From positions 1 through 25,969 of the forward strand of contig DJSH01000078.1 in NCBI GenBank assembly GCA_002440225.1: DNA of 25,969 nt. Direction: 5' to 3'. A model generated the notes under the pieces. The model saw only the letters and a program-made list of their open reading frames with translations. It had not been told where the DNA came from and did not search any database. The stretch comes from Candidatus Segatella violae (GTDB lineage: Bacteria > Bacteroidota > Bacteroidia > Bacteroidales > Bacteroidaceae). How positions within the stretch are numbered: position 1 is the stretch's first letter; the number at the start of each line of letters is the position of its first letter. Below are positions 7,843 through 16,580 of this stretch, one piece after another. Both the position numbers and the translations under genes were made by a program.

Positions 7843-7890
7843 AAATCCCGGCTCAGAGATTTTCCAATCGGAATCTCCAAGCCGGGATTT
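7843..7890. terminator. Bidirectional hairpin between convergent genes
   Basis: AAATCCCGGCT (7843-7853) pairs with AGCCGGGATTT (7880-7890). After a small internal loop, GAGATT (7856-7861) pairs with AATCTC (7872-7877). The structure lies between the acidic-protein gene (+) and the ATPase gene (-), and the arms themselves supply A/T ends. T-runs outside the stem are weak on both strands. Confidence 0.6.
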
Positions 7891-7918
7891 CATCGTTTCA
7901 AAGCCCTATTGGTCTACA

Positions 7919-9478
7919 TTATCCAATCTGCCATTTCAGACTGTTCACCTCGTCTTTCGTTTCGAAGTTCAAGCCAACCTTCACCACCCTCTTGTCCTTC
8001 ATTTTGAAGGCATCGGCATAGTGGCGAGCCTCTATCTGGCCGAGAGCCTCCTGGGTAGTCTTGTTGAATTTCAGTTCCATCACATAGATGATGTTCTTTG
8101 TCTCTAGCACCATGTCTATCCTGCCTTTCGCCGTACGCTGCTCCACCAGAATACCATAGTTCGTGAGCAGGGCGAAGATAATGTAGAGCGTCTGCTGCCA
8201 ATGCCCCTCATAGTTGGTGTTGTCGCAGTAAGGCACAGTCTCCAAGAAATTGGCCAAGAGTTGCATGGCATCATCCACTTCTCCGTTTTTCAACAATGCC
8301 GACATATCTGCTATCACCACTCTTCCCTCGTCTATATTCTGATCAAGATAACCAGGCAACAAGCTGTCGAACAATCCTACTTTAATTTCCTTGTTAGGAA
8401 TGTCGAGCGTATAGACTTTTATGCTTTCATCATAGCCCTTTATGGTCAGGTAACCACTCTGGTATAGCAAAGGGGTTAGCGAGGTCATCCTCTCCGTCGC
8501 AGCATCAAAGGAAGCTTTTGTGGCTCTCACCCTCCCCAACTGAGATGGCAGCACATTAAATTCTCTCATCTTGAGGATAAGATAGGTAGGCGTACCTGAG
8601 CCAAACCAGAAATCATCCAGTTCCTGCTTGGCAAAACAGTTGAGCAAGCTATAAGGATTAAACACATCAGGCGAAGGCCAGCAGAAATGGTAGCCATCGT
8701 AATGGTCTTTCAGTTTCTGTATGGTATCCTCCTTGGAGAGTTTCAGCTTCTTGGCAAGTTCTTCGATATCCTCGTCCATATCCGTCAGCAGCTCCTCCTT
8801 GGTGATACCACAGATGCCAGCGTATGGTTCGTCCATACTTATATTTGTGATATTGTTGAGTTCGCTGAAGATGCTAAGTTGCGAGAATTTGGTGATGCCA
8901 GTGAGGAAGACAAAGCGGAGCATCGACTCGCAATCCTTCAGTGGGCTGTAGAAATTACGCATCGTATCGCGAAGCACATCGAGATTTTCCTTATTATGAG
9001 CCACATCTAGCAATGGCGCATCATACTCGTCGATGAGCACCACAGCTTGCTTGCCAGTCTTCTCATATACATCTTTTATCAGATTGAGCAGTCGCACATT
9101 AGGGTCAGGCAAATCACAGCATATTCCAAACCTTTCCTCATTATCCTTGAGGATAAAGAGGAGATAGCGTTCCAGCTGCTCCTTCTCCATGTGCTTTCCT
9201 CCTGCCAAGCTGAAATGTAGCACTGGATATTTGGTCCACTCCTTCTCCAGCTTCTCGATGGCAAGCCCTTCGAAGAGGTCTTTCCTACCCTCGAAATAAC
9301 TTTGGAAAGTAGATACAAGAAGAGACTTTCCGAAACGGCGTGGTCGGCTCAAGAAGAAATACGTGCCATCCGTATGCGTCATACGATACACATATTCCGT
9401 CTTGTCGATGTAGAACTTATCCTCCTTGCGGATACGCTCGAATGTCTGTATTCCTATAGGATATAATTTTCTTGCCAT
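7919..9478 (-). CDS. AAA-ATPase-like protein with C-terminal PD-(D/E)XK nuclease domain
   Basis: This 519-residue protein belongs to the large AAA-ATPase_like (PF09820) plus PD-(D/E)XK nuclease superfamily 9 (PF08011) group, common and multicopy in Bacteroidota. The opening ARKLYPIGIQTFERIR is typical. Walker A is RPRRFGKSLL (about 45-54) and Walker B is VVLIDEYD (about 146-153). The nuclease core is near the C-terminus: GRIDMVLE, then VMELKF with the E-x-K pair, then QIEARHYAD. Both sites look intact. The cellular role of the family is not established; defence or selfish-element functions have been proposed. The start at 9478 is chosen because the in-frame TTG at 9508 lies inside the -7 box. 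It is an isolated gene beside the polysaccharide locus. Confidence 0.88.
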   Translation of the reverse strand: MARKLYPIGIQTFERIRKEDKFYIDKTEYVYRMTHTDGTYFFLSRPRRFGKSLLVSTFQSYFEGRKDLFEGLAIEKLEKEWTKYPVLHFSLAGGKHMEKEQLERYLLFILKDNEERFGICCDLPDPNVRLLNLIKDVYEKTGKQAVVLIDEYDAPLLDVAHNKENLDVLRDTMRNFYSPLKDCESMLRFVFLTGITKFSQLSIFSELNNITNISMDEPYAGICGITKEELLTDMDEDIEELAKKLKLSKEDTIQKLKDHYDGYHFCWPSPDVFNPYSLLNCFAKQELDDFWFGSGTPTYLILKMREFNVLPSQLGRVRATKASFDAATERMTSLTPLLYQSGYLTIKGYDESIKVYTLDIPNKEIKVGLFDSLLPGYLDQNIDEGRVVIADMSALLKNGEVDDAMQLLANFLETVPYCDNTNYEGHWQQTLYIIFALLTNYGILVEQRTAKGRIDMVLETKNIIYVMELKFNKTTQEALGQIEARHYADAFKMKDKRVVKVGLNFETKDEVNSLKWQIG

Positions 9479-9505
9479 AACTCGCAGTTTTTTAGATTGA
9501 CATTG

Positions 9506-9536
9506 CAAAGATAAGGCATTTTTCCGGATTCACCAA
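9506..9536 (-). promoter_or_regulatory. Promoter of the AAA-ATPase/nuclease gene
   Basis: On the minus strand TTG (complement of 9534-9536) is followed after 20 bp by TATCTTTG (complement of 9506-9513). Transcription would begin around 9500, about 22 nt before the ATG at 9478. This argues for expression separate from the polysaccharide operon that ends at 9542. Confidence 0.65.
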
Positions 9537-9541
9537 GCTTT

Positions 9542-10660
9542 TTATGATTTTAACATATTTTCCTTTGCTTTCTTATGTATGATGACATCGAGGATGGCAT
9601 GGAACAAAAGCCACACCACGATATCCACCAACAAGATGTAAGTGATATTGATGCTCCCTATCAAGCAAACATTGATGAGGATAAACATCAGCGACAGCAA
9701 GCAGATGACCACCATCACCTGCCTTACCCTCAGTCCACACCTCAACAACTTATGATGGATATGGTTCTTGTCGGGCAAGAAAGGGTTCTTTCCGTTTCTC
9801 AATCTGTGTCCCACCACTCTCACCACATCAAGCAAAGGCACCAGCATGGTGGTAAACGCCAGCACCATGTTATAGTCGGCAGGGATTCGAGGGTTCACAT
9901 CCACCGTGCTAAGGTGAATCATCAGGAAACTGAGGATATATCCCAACGATAGACTACCTGAGTCACCCATGAACAGTTTCCTTCCCCTCATGGCATTTCC
10001 AAAAACATTGTAAAACCAAAAAGGAATGATGACGCCAAGCGTCGTCACAGCCAACAAGGCATAGATATTCAGTCCAAGCACAAGATGCAACACGGCTAGC
10101 GACACGAGCGAGATGGCACAGAGTCCGGAAGCCAATCCATCGATACCATCTATCAGGTTGATGGCGTTGGTCACATACACCATGATGAGCATAGTGAAAG
10201 GCATTCCAAACCATGCCGGCACATTGTAGATGCCAAACAATCCGTCGAGCGACTTAATCCAAACACCAGAAATCACCAACATCGCTGCCGCCATGATTTG
10301 CACCAAGAACTTACGCTTATACCCCACACCTATCAGGTCGTCAGCCAGTCCTACCAAGAAAAGCATCATGCTGCCCACTGTAAGTGCCAGTAGCTCATAA
10401 GACACATTCCCCTTCAACCCACCGCTAGGATAGCCCATAAGGTGGTAAACCAGCAAGAGCATTCCCATGGTGATGAGTATCACAGGGAAAAACGACAGTC
10501 CACCCAGACGAGGCACTGGTGCATGATGCACCTTGCGCTTGTCGGGCATGTCGAAGAGTCTCTTCTTATGAGAGATGAGAAGGATGTTGGGCAGCACCGT
10601 CATGGCTATTAAAATGGCCACGACAAACGATACCAACAGAAAAACATGTACTGTTAGCAT
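9542..10660 (-). CDS. wecA: Undecaprenyl-phosphate GlcNAc-1-phosphate transferase, WecA/MraY family
   Basis: This 372-residue polytopic protein would start glycan assembly by transferring a HexNAc-1-phosphate, most likely GlcNAc-1-P, to undecaprenyl phosphate at the inner face of the membrane. Family motifs are KVHHAPVPRLGG, DDLIGVGYKRK, the catalytic Asp-rich VTNAINLIDGIDGLASG, FMGDSGS and the His motif PDKNHIHHKLL, which in WecA-type enzymes binds the UDP-sugar. The frame is open to 10735, but MLTVHVFLL at 10660 starts the first membrane helix, and the longer form would overlap wecC. It is the last gene of the locus, 32 nt after wecC. Confidence 0.87.
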   Translation of the reverse strand: MLTVHVFLLVSFVVAILIAMTVLPNILLISHKKRLFDMPDKRKVHHAPVPRLGGLSFFPVILITMGMLLLVYHLMGYPSGGLKGNVSYELLALTVGSMMLFLVGLADDLIGVGYKRKFLVQIMAAAMLVISGVWIKSLDGLFGIYNVPAWFGMPFTMLIMVYVTNAINLIDGIDGLASGLCAISLVSLAVLHLVLGLNIYALLAVTTLGVIIPFWFYNVFGNAMRGRKLFMGDSGSLSLGYILSFLMIHLSTVDVNPRIPADYNMVLAFTTMLVPLLDVVRVVGHRLRNGKNPFLPDKNHIHHKLLRCGLRVRQVMVVICLLSLMFILINVCLIGSINITYILLVDIVVWLLFHAILDVIIHKKAKENMLKS

Positions 10661-10692
10661 ATCAAAAAGAAAGAATAAAATAAGTGTGAATT

Positions 10693-11916
10693 TTAAATAT
10701 GATAAACCTTGTCCAAAGGACAGATATTGAAACAATCCAATATCACCTTACCTTTCAGTTTATCCCAGTTTTGCTTGATATGGTCGTGTTTCACCATGAT
10801 AACAACCATATCCAAATCCTTCAAGAATTCATCAAAGTCAGCATACTGATTCTCCGCAATCTTGTGGTTTTCCAAGAACGGATCATAGCATTTCAAGGGG
10901 CGTGCCAAGTGGCGTTCTTGCGCCTCAAGCAATTGCAAGGTAGGCGACTCCCTGAAATCATCCACATTTTCCTTGTAAGTCAAGCCATACAATCCCACCC
11001 TGCGATTGTCTGTGATGCCGTTTTCCTTCATGATCTCATAGATACGGTTGAGCACAAAGGTAGGTTGGGAGTCATTGGTCTTCATCGATTCATCTATCAC
11101 CTTCGCCAGTTGCGGGTAATCACCCACCAAGAACCAAGGGTCTACTGAGATGCAATGACCACCTACACCAGGGCCAGGCTGTAAGATATTCACGCGAGGA
11201 TGCATGTTGCATATCTTGATGATTTCATATACATCCATGTTGTCATGGCGACAAATGCGAGAAAGTTCGTTGGCAAAGGCGATGTTCACGGCACGGAAGG
11301 TATTCTCCACCACCTTGGACATCTCTGCGGAGCGGATGTCAGTCACCACGATTTCTCCTTGGCAGAACGACTGATAATATTTCTTCACCTTCTCTCCAAT
11401 TTCTTTCGAATCTGCCCCGATGGTACGGTTGTTGTGCAGCAACTCATACACCATGTTTCCTGGTATGATGCGTTCTGGTGCATGTACGAGATTGATATCT
11501 TCGCCTATCTTGAATCCGTTCTCTTCTACCACTGGGCGTATGAACTTATCGATGGTTCCCGGGCTCACAGTCGATTCGATGACCACGGTAGCTCCCTTGG
11601 GGCACACTCTCATCACGTCCTTCACCGCTTCCACCACATAGCAAGCATCCACTTTCTTGGAAAACTTGTCATAGGGAGTTGGAACCGAGACGATATACAT
11701 ATCCGTCTTCTGATATTCCGTTGTAAACTTAATGCCAGCTTTCAGTGCATTTTGGAAAAGTTCATCCAGTCCCTTCTCCTTGAAAGTAGTGTGTCCTTCG
11801 TTCAAGGTTTCCACCAGTTTAGCATTATAATCCGTGCCAATCACCTCTACTCCATGAGCAGCCATCATCAGTGCCGTAGGCAAACCGATGTATCCGAGTC
11901 CAATTACGTTTATCAT
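10693..11916 (-). CDS. wecC: UDP-N-acetyl-D-mannosaminuronate dehydrogenase
   Basis: This 407-residue UDP-sugar 6-dehydrogenase has the NAD Rossmann motif GLGYIGLP (6-13), the central ESTVSPGT (114-121), and the catalytic-Cys motif GPGVGGHCISVDPWFLV with C255. The SVDPWFL form is typical of WecC-type enzymes. It oxidises UDP-ManNAc to UDP-ManNAcA with 2 NAD+. It lies between wecB (37 nt upstream) and wecA, so substrate supply and use are encoded side by side. A UDP-GlcNAc 6-dehydrogenase is a possible alternative, but wecB and wecG next door favour ManNAcA. Confidence 0.9.
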   Translation of the reverse strand: MINVIGLGYIGLPTALMMAAHGVEVIGTDYNAKLVETLNEGHTTFKEKGLDELFQNALKAGIKFTTEYQKTDMYIVSVPTPYDKFSKKVDACYVVEAVKDVMRVCPKGATVVIESTVSPGTIDKFIRPVVEENGFKIGEDINLVHAPERIIPGNMVYELLHNNRTIGADSKEIGEKVKKYYQSFCQGEIVVTDIRSAEMSKVVENTFRAVNIAFANELSRICRHDNMDVYEIIKICNMHPRVNILQPGPGVGGHCISVDPWFLVGDYPQLAKVIDESMKTNDSQPTFVLNRIYEIMKENGITDNRRVGLYGLTYKENVDDFRESPTLQLLEAQERHLARPLKCYDPFLENHKIAENQYADFDEFLKDLDMVVIMVKHDHIKQNWDKLKGKVILDCFNICPLDKVYHI

Positions 11917-11953
11917 ACTTATCTATATTTTAGAGTTTATGCTTATTTACTTT

Positions 11954-13105
11954 CTATTTCAATATCTCTACGATTCTCTGGCAGGCCTTCCCATCTCCGT
12001 ATGGATTCACGGCCTTCGACATTTTCTCGTATGCAGCTTCGTCGTCGAGCAAGGTGCTCACCTCGTCCATAATCTTCTGATAGTTTGTGCCCACGAGATG
12101 CACCGTACCGCTAGCCAACGCCTCTGGTCGCTCGGTAGTGTCACGCATCACGAGCACCGGCTTACCCAGACCGGGAGCCTCTTCCTGGATACCGCCAGAA
12201 TCTGTCAGCACCACGCTAGCCTTTTCCATCAGATACACAAACTCCAGATATTGCAAAGGTTCGATAAAGAACATGTTACCAAGATTGCTCAAATCCTCTC
12301 CGAATACCTCATGGATAGGTTTTCTCACGTTCGGATTCAAGTGCATAGGATATACGAAATCCACTTCGGGATATTTGTTTTTCAAGTCTTTGATTGCGGT
12401 TACCATGTGAATAAATCCCTCGCCAAAGTTTTCGCGGCGGTGTCCTGTTATCAGCACCAGTTTCTTTCCATCACCCAAGCGATTGATGTCATACCCAGCC
12501 TTTCGCAGGATTTGTTCTTGCTCGGCAGCGAGAGAAGCATCATTTTTCAATTTCTCCACCACCATGTGGAGTGCATCTATCACGGTGTTGCCAGTAACAT
12601 AAATCTTTCCTTGAGCCTTCTCCTCTTTTAGATTACACTCCGACAAAGGGGTTGGCGAGAAATTATAGGTAGCGATTCTGCCCGTTATCTGTCGGTTCAT
12701 TTCCTCCGGCCACGGCGAGTAGATGTTGTGTGTTCTGAGCCCTGCCTCCACATGCCCCACTGGTATCTGTTGGTAGAAAGCCGCCAGTGCCGCAGCCGTC
12801 GAGGTCGTCGTGTCACCATGTACCAGCACCACGTCCGGTTTACATTGCTTGAAGACATCCCTCATGCCCGTAAGCACCCTAGCCGTTACATCATAGAGGT
12901 CTTGTCCCTGTTTCATGATGTTCAGGTCGAAGTCAGGCTTCACCTCAAATATGTTCAACACTTGGTCCAGCATTTCCCGATGCTGCCCCGTCACACAGAC
13001 GATGGTTTCAAACACATCGTCCTGCTTCTGAAACTCCTTCACCAGCGGGCACATCTTGATGGCCTCAGGTCGAGTTCCGAAGACAAGCATTACCTTCTTC
13101 TTCAT
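11954..13105 (-). CDS. wecB: UDP-N-acetylglucosamine 2-epimerase (non-hydrolysing)
   Basis: This 383-residue cytosolic enzyme interconverts UDP-GlcNAc and UDP-ManNAc. It has the usual start VMLVFGTRPEAIKM, the HGDTT motif (D98), HVEAGLRT (E120), PEEMNR, TGHRRENFG with the catalytic-region His, and TDSGGIQEEAPGLGKPVLVMR near the C-terminus. Length and motifs are complete. It follows wecG by 4 nt and precedes wecC. Confidence 0.95.
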   Translation of the reverse strand: MKKKVMLVFGTRPEAIKMCPLVKEFQKQDDVFETIVCVTGQHREMLDQVLNIFEVKPDFDLNIMKQGQDLYDVTARVLTGMRDVFKQCKPDVVLVHGDTTTSTAAALAAFYQQIPVGHVEAGLRTHNIYSPWPEEMNRQITGRIATYNFSPTPLSECNLKEEKAQGKIYVTGNTVIDALHMVVEKLKNDASLAAEQEQILRKAGYDINRLGDGKKLVLITGHRRENFGEGFIHMVTAIKDLKNKYPEVDFVYPMHLNPNVRKPIHEVFGEDLSNLGNMFFIEPLQYLEFVYLMEKASVVLTDSGGIQEEAPGLGKPVLVMRDTTERPEALASGTVHLVGTNYQKIMDEVSTLLDDEAAYEKMSKAVNPYGDGKACQRIVEILK

Positions 13106-13109
13106 TATA

Positions 13110-13808
13110 TTATAGTTTATCAGTAAGCAACCAATAGAGGTATTTCACAAGATGGATTTGTCGCTTAATTCTCTTAGGTTCTTTTATCAAGCGATAGGCA
13201 AATTCTAGATTATGATCAACCCACCATTTCGGTGCTCTTAGCACATGCCCGGTATATACATCAAAGCTTCCACCCAGTCCCTGAAAGATGGCTTGGTGCC
13301 GCTTCTGTATTTTCTCCATCAAGAGTTCCTGCTTGGGAGAGCCCATGGCAACGAATACCACGTTTGGTTTCTTTTCAGTGATGTCGTCTATCAAGTTTTT
13401 CTCAGCATTCTCTTCCTTCAAGTATCCATTGCGATACCCCACGATATTGATACCAGGAAACTCCTGCCTCAGTTTAGCAACAGTTTCATCGATAACCTCC
13501 TGTTTGCCACCTACAAGATAGAATGTCTTAACTTGATAGAAACATTTCACAATCTTCAGCCAAAGCTCGCACCCTGGAATTTTGCAAGCGTATTTCACAC
13601 CCTTATCTTTCAAGGCAAGCATAGCTCCAGCCCCATCACAATAACCGATATTACGGTTGATAATACTTCTGGTCTCATCCGTGGCATGAAGAATTTTCTC
13701 CGCATTGATCGCTACGAGAATACCCTTATGTTCGTCGATATAAGACAACAGTTGTTCTTCCGAAGTGAAAGGATACACTTCCACCCCGTTCAATGAAATT
13801 GTTTTCAT
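13110..13808 (-). CDS. wecG: WecG/TagA/CpsF-family glycosyltransferase, probable UDP-ManNAcA transferase
   Basis: This 232-residue GT26 enzyme shows the family motifs YCDGAGAMLALK (about 77-88), FYLVGGKQEV, VFVAMGSPKQE and GLGGSFDVYTGHVLRAP. In enterobacterial common antigen, WecG adds ManNAcA to Und-PP-GlcNAc; TagA homologues instead add ManNAc. The wecB-wecC neighbours make ManNAcA the likely donor sugar. The basic C-terminal end probably associates with the membrane, as in this family. Start ATG at 13808; 51 AT-rich bases separate it from the gene upstream. Confidence 0.88.
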   Translation of the reverse strand: MKTISLNGVEVYPFTSEEQLLSYIDEHKGILVAINAEKILHATDETRSIINRNIGYCDGAGAMLALKDKGVKYACKIPGCELWLKIVKCFYQVKTFYLVGGKQEVIDETVAKLRQEFPGINIVGYRNGYLKEENAEKNLIDDITEKKPNVVFVAMGSPKQELLMEKIQKRHQAIFQGLGGSFDVYTGHVLRAPKWWVDHNLEFAYRLIKEPKRIKRQIHLVKYLYWLLTDKL

Positions 13809-13859
13809 CAGTAAATGATTTGAAAATATACTATAATAGGATTAACAATTGAGGGAAAA

Positions 13860-15062
13860 TCACAACTTTTCCTCTAATAGTAAGCACGTCATGGCATGAA
13901 ACATAAAGGCATTGCTCCAACGCATATATGAGATTTTTGAGCTGATGCCTGGCTTCAGTTGATAATAGAAATAACCCTTTTTATCCTGCATTCTCTCCAA
14001 AGTCCATTCTATTACCTTATCTACTAAATCTTTATAATTGTCATATTGATGAAGCCGATGTAAAGTAACAAGCAATTGTCCTGGGCAATGAATGTCGATC
14101 GGATAAGTTTTTGTATCATAATACTTTGGAGTACCATCATTCTCAAAGAAATGACTTATATAATATGCAAAACCTTTTTCAAGGAATTTATGATACTTAG
14201 TGTCCCCTGTGTTCTCTTCGTAAGCTATAAGTGCATCAAGGTTATACCCGGTATGGAAACTATCGATCCAACATTGAACAGGCAACATTCCGTAAATCCA
14301 TGCACCGTCTTCCCGTTGCCCCTCACAACATGCCTTGATAGAAAGTTCTGCCAATTGTTTATACTCTTCTTTCTTTGTATACCGATAACAATAGCTCAAA
14401 AGTCGAGAACCCAATAAAGAGGCATTAAAGACTGTATCATTACCCTTTAGAGGGCTATATGAGAACAAGAAGCCATCTTTATAAGACGAACGATGCAAGT
14501 CATTGATGATGAAATTAGCCGCCGACAACGCCACATCTAGATATTCTTTGATACCTGTTACTTCATAAGCTTCCATCAAAGCTGTTGCACAAAAATTCGT
14601 AGCAACTATTGTTGGAGTAAACTTTGGAAACAAGAAAAGTCTTCTCGCCTGCCAATCAAAGTTATAGCCCCAGCAAGCTCCACTATACCCTTTAGATTGT
14701 AAGGAAATTAGTAAGTCTGCCAAATATAAAATTTTCGTTCTTATTTGTGACTCAGTTCCTAATCGAGATTCCATTTTTTTATTTTTCCGAACAATCCTAT
14801 AGAGATTACAATATCCACTCAAAAAAAGCCCGATACCCTTGGCATTATATTCTTTTGGTACCATTGCCAAACGTCTCAAATTGAAGGGGAATCTTTTGAA
14901 TCCTTGGATCATTACTAATCGGCAAATGGCAGAATGCTTCAACAGGGGCATTGCCTGAAATATCTTCGAGTTTAAGCCATCATAAGGATCCCATCCTTTA
15001 TATCTTTCCTTTTCGCAATAATCTTTCAGTTTGGCGAAAGAGCCTAACATATCCGTTTTCAT
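13860..15062 (-). CDS. Alpha/alpha-toroid protein of polysaccharide loci, function unknown
   Basis: This 400-residue protein has no signal peptide or clear membrane helices. It is built of repeated helical segments typical of an (alpha/alpha)6 barrel: KYLDVALSAANFI, QLAELSIKACCEGQREDGAW, GYNLDALIAYEENTGD, and a C-terminal HCPGQLLVTLHRL. I recall similar proteins in many surface-polysaccharide clusters, often annotated 'delta-aminolevulinic acid dehydratase' with little support. Some similarity to the C-terminal part of glucuronyl C5-epimerases is plausible. With ManNAcA in the predicted glycan, a uronic-acid-modifying role is conceivable but unproven. It lies between the acyltransferase (36 nt upstream) and wecG (51 nt downstream). 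AT-rich codon use places it in the variable core. Confidence 0.7.
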   Translation of the reverse strand: MKTDMLGSFAKLKDYCEKERYKGWDPYDGLNSKIFQAMPLLKHSAICRLVMIQGFKRFPFNLRRLAMVPKEYNAKGIGLFLSGYCNLYRIVRKNKKMESRLGTESQIRTKILYLADLLISLQSKGYSGACWGYNFDWQARRLFLFPKFTPTIVATNFCATALMEAYEVTGIKEYLDVALSAANFIINDLHRSSYKDGFLFSYSPLKGNDTVFNASLLGSRLLSYCYRYTKKEEYKQLAELSIKACCEGQREDGAWIYGMLPVQCWIDSFHTGYNLDALIAYEENTGDTKYHKFLEKGFAYYISHFFENDGTPKYYDTKTYPIDIHCPGQLLVTLHRLHQYDNYKDLVDKVIEWTLERMQDKKGYFYYQLKPGISSKISYMRWSNAFMFHAMTCLLLEEKL

Positions 15063-15098
15063 TTTGAAATTCTATGCTAAGAAATTAAGTTAAGTGCT

Positions 15099-15530
15099 TT
15101 ATTTCCTTTTTCTTATAAATCTAGCAGGGTTACCCGCCCATACTTCATTATCAGGAATGTCCTTTGTTACAATACTGCCAGCCCCGACAATAGCATTTTT
15201 TCCGATTGTTACTGGTTTTACAACTAAAGTATTCATCCCTAAATAAGCATTTTCTTTGAGAACAACTTTTCCTCTTATATACTTACCCGATAGAGAATCC
15301 ATGAAATGAGTAACAATCGCACAACCAACAGTAAGGCGCACTCCTTTTTCAATCGTTATATCATAGGGATAGTTTGTATCAAAAGTTACATTTTCCCCGA
15401 TAAAAGTATTCTTATAATCTACAATATTTACCCCCCCACATCTGCACAAAAATGGTCGCCATTTCCGTGAAGGCATAGGTAAATGCTGAAGATGTAAAAA
15501 TAACAAATGTCTTAATCTTAATAATTTCAT
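15099..15530 (-). CDS. Left-handed beta-helix (hexapeptide) acyltransferase
   Basis: This 143-residue protein has hexapeptide repeats from about residue 38 (FIGENVTFDTNYPYDITIEKG) to 125, with VTHFMD carrying the likely catalytic His, and the typical ending VGAGSIVTKDIPDNEVWAGNPAR. Enzymes of this type O- or N-acetylate sugars using acetyl-CoA. Here it probably acetylates the glycan or a sugar precursor. Its ATG overlaps the stop of the GT4 gene (ATGA), suggesting translational coupling. Confidence 0.87.
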   Translation of the reverse strand: MKLLRLRHLLFLHLQHLPMPSRKWRPFLCRCGGVNIVDYKNTFIGENVTFDTNYPYDITIEKGVRLTVGCAIVTHFMDSLSGKYIRGKVVLKENAYLGMNTLVVKPVTIGKNAIVGAGSIVTKDIPDNEVWAGNPARFIRKRK

Positions 15531-16579
15531 ACATATTGTTTTAATTGTTCTTCAATGCTATGAGCGACTACCGAAGCTAAAAAATGTTTATGAGCATAAG
15601 AAGCATTAAATTGAGAGACCTTTTTGCATAAAGTAGGATTCTCAATATATGGAATAATAGCATTAACAAAGTCTTTATAGTCCAAAGAATCTGTGATAAA
15701 TCCCATTTTATCTGAATCAAAGAAATCATTTAGACCACCCACTTTTCTAGTAAACACTGGCAACCCAAATGCCATTGCTTCCAATACAGACGTAGGCATT
15801 CCTTCTGCATGATATGTTGGCAAAATATACAAATCTGCCTCTTTATAAGCCTTTTCAATATTCTTACCAGACAACATTCCTGTTAGTGTTATATCCAATA
15901 TAGCATTTTTCGTAATAAAACGTTTAATTGGTTCCATCATACTTCCATCCCCAACTATCGTCATCCTTAACTTCGGATATATTTCTTTTAATTTTTCATA
16001 GCATTTAACAGCGATTTCAACGCCCTTATTTTTCTCCAGTCTTGCTAGAAATAAAATGTTTTTCACATCTCCTAAACGACTTTCTTTAACATCAAAATCT
16101 TCCAATAATTTGTCATCTACCTTTGTTGAAGAAAGAACCATAGGCACATTTACGCCTAAAGTCGTCAATATGTGCTTAAATGATTTTGCCAAAACAAAAA
16201 CCAAAGAGCTCTTATTGAAATTTTTACTTAACCATTTGGCGTTACACGATTTCACGAATTTAACATCAAAGCCATGTATAAATATTGCAGTACTTATGTT
16301 AAACGCATTCACTATATCTAAAAATATAAAATCCCGCATCAAAGCATTCTTTCCCATTGAAGGATTAAGAACAACAATATCAGGGCGAAAAATCATAAGC
16401 TTGTATACAAACTTAACGATGTCAAAGGGTAACCAAAAGACACCACTTCCCTTGATGTTATTTCTTTTACCAACAACATTATACTCAACTCTATTAGACC
16501 AATAATTTTTCAAGCCTAGATAATGATTTGCAACACCTCCAAGCAATTTCAAAGAAGGTACATTTATCAATATTTTCAT
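15527..16579 (-). CDS. Glycosyltransferase family 4
   Basis: This 350-residue GT-B enzyme starts with MKILINVPSLKLLGGVANHY. The C-terminal nucleotide-sugar domain carries FLARLEKNKGVE, VGDGSMM and the E-x7-E motif EGMPTSVLEAMAFGLPVF. It transfers a sugar from an NDP donor to the lipid-linked intermediate; donor and linkage cannot be read from sequence. Apart from WecG it is the only glycosyltransferase in the locus, so it should add the third sugar. One base separates it from the wzy stop. Confidence 0.9.
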   Translation of the reverse strand: MKILINVPSLKLLGGVANHYLGLKNYWSNRVEYNVVGKRNNIKGSGVFWLPFDIVKFVYKLMIFRPDIVVLNPSMGKNALMRDFIFLDIVNAFNISTAIFIHGFDVKFVKSCNAKWLSKNFNKSSLVFVLAKSFKHILTTLGVNVPMVLSSTKVDDKLLEDFDVKESRLGDVKNILFLARLEKNKGVEIAVKCYEKLKEIYPKLRMTIVGDGSMMEPIKRFITKNAILDITLTGMLSGKNIEKAYKEADLYILPTYHAEGMPTSVLEAMAFGLPVFTRKVGGLNDFFDSDKMGFITDSLDYKDFVNAIIPYIENPTLCKKVSQFNASYAHKHFLASVVAHSIEEQLKQYV

Positions 16580-16580
16580 T

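Noticed and set aside
9479..9508. TTG start extending the AAA-ATPase gene
   Set aside because: The TTG lies in the TATCTTTG -7 box, so it would not be on the mRNA.
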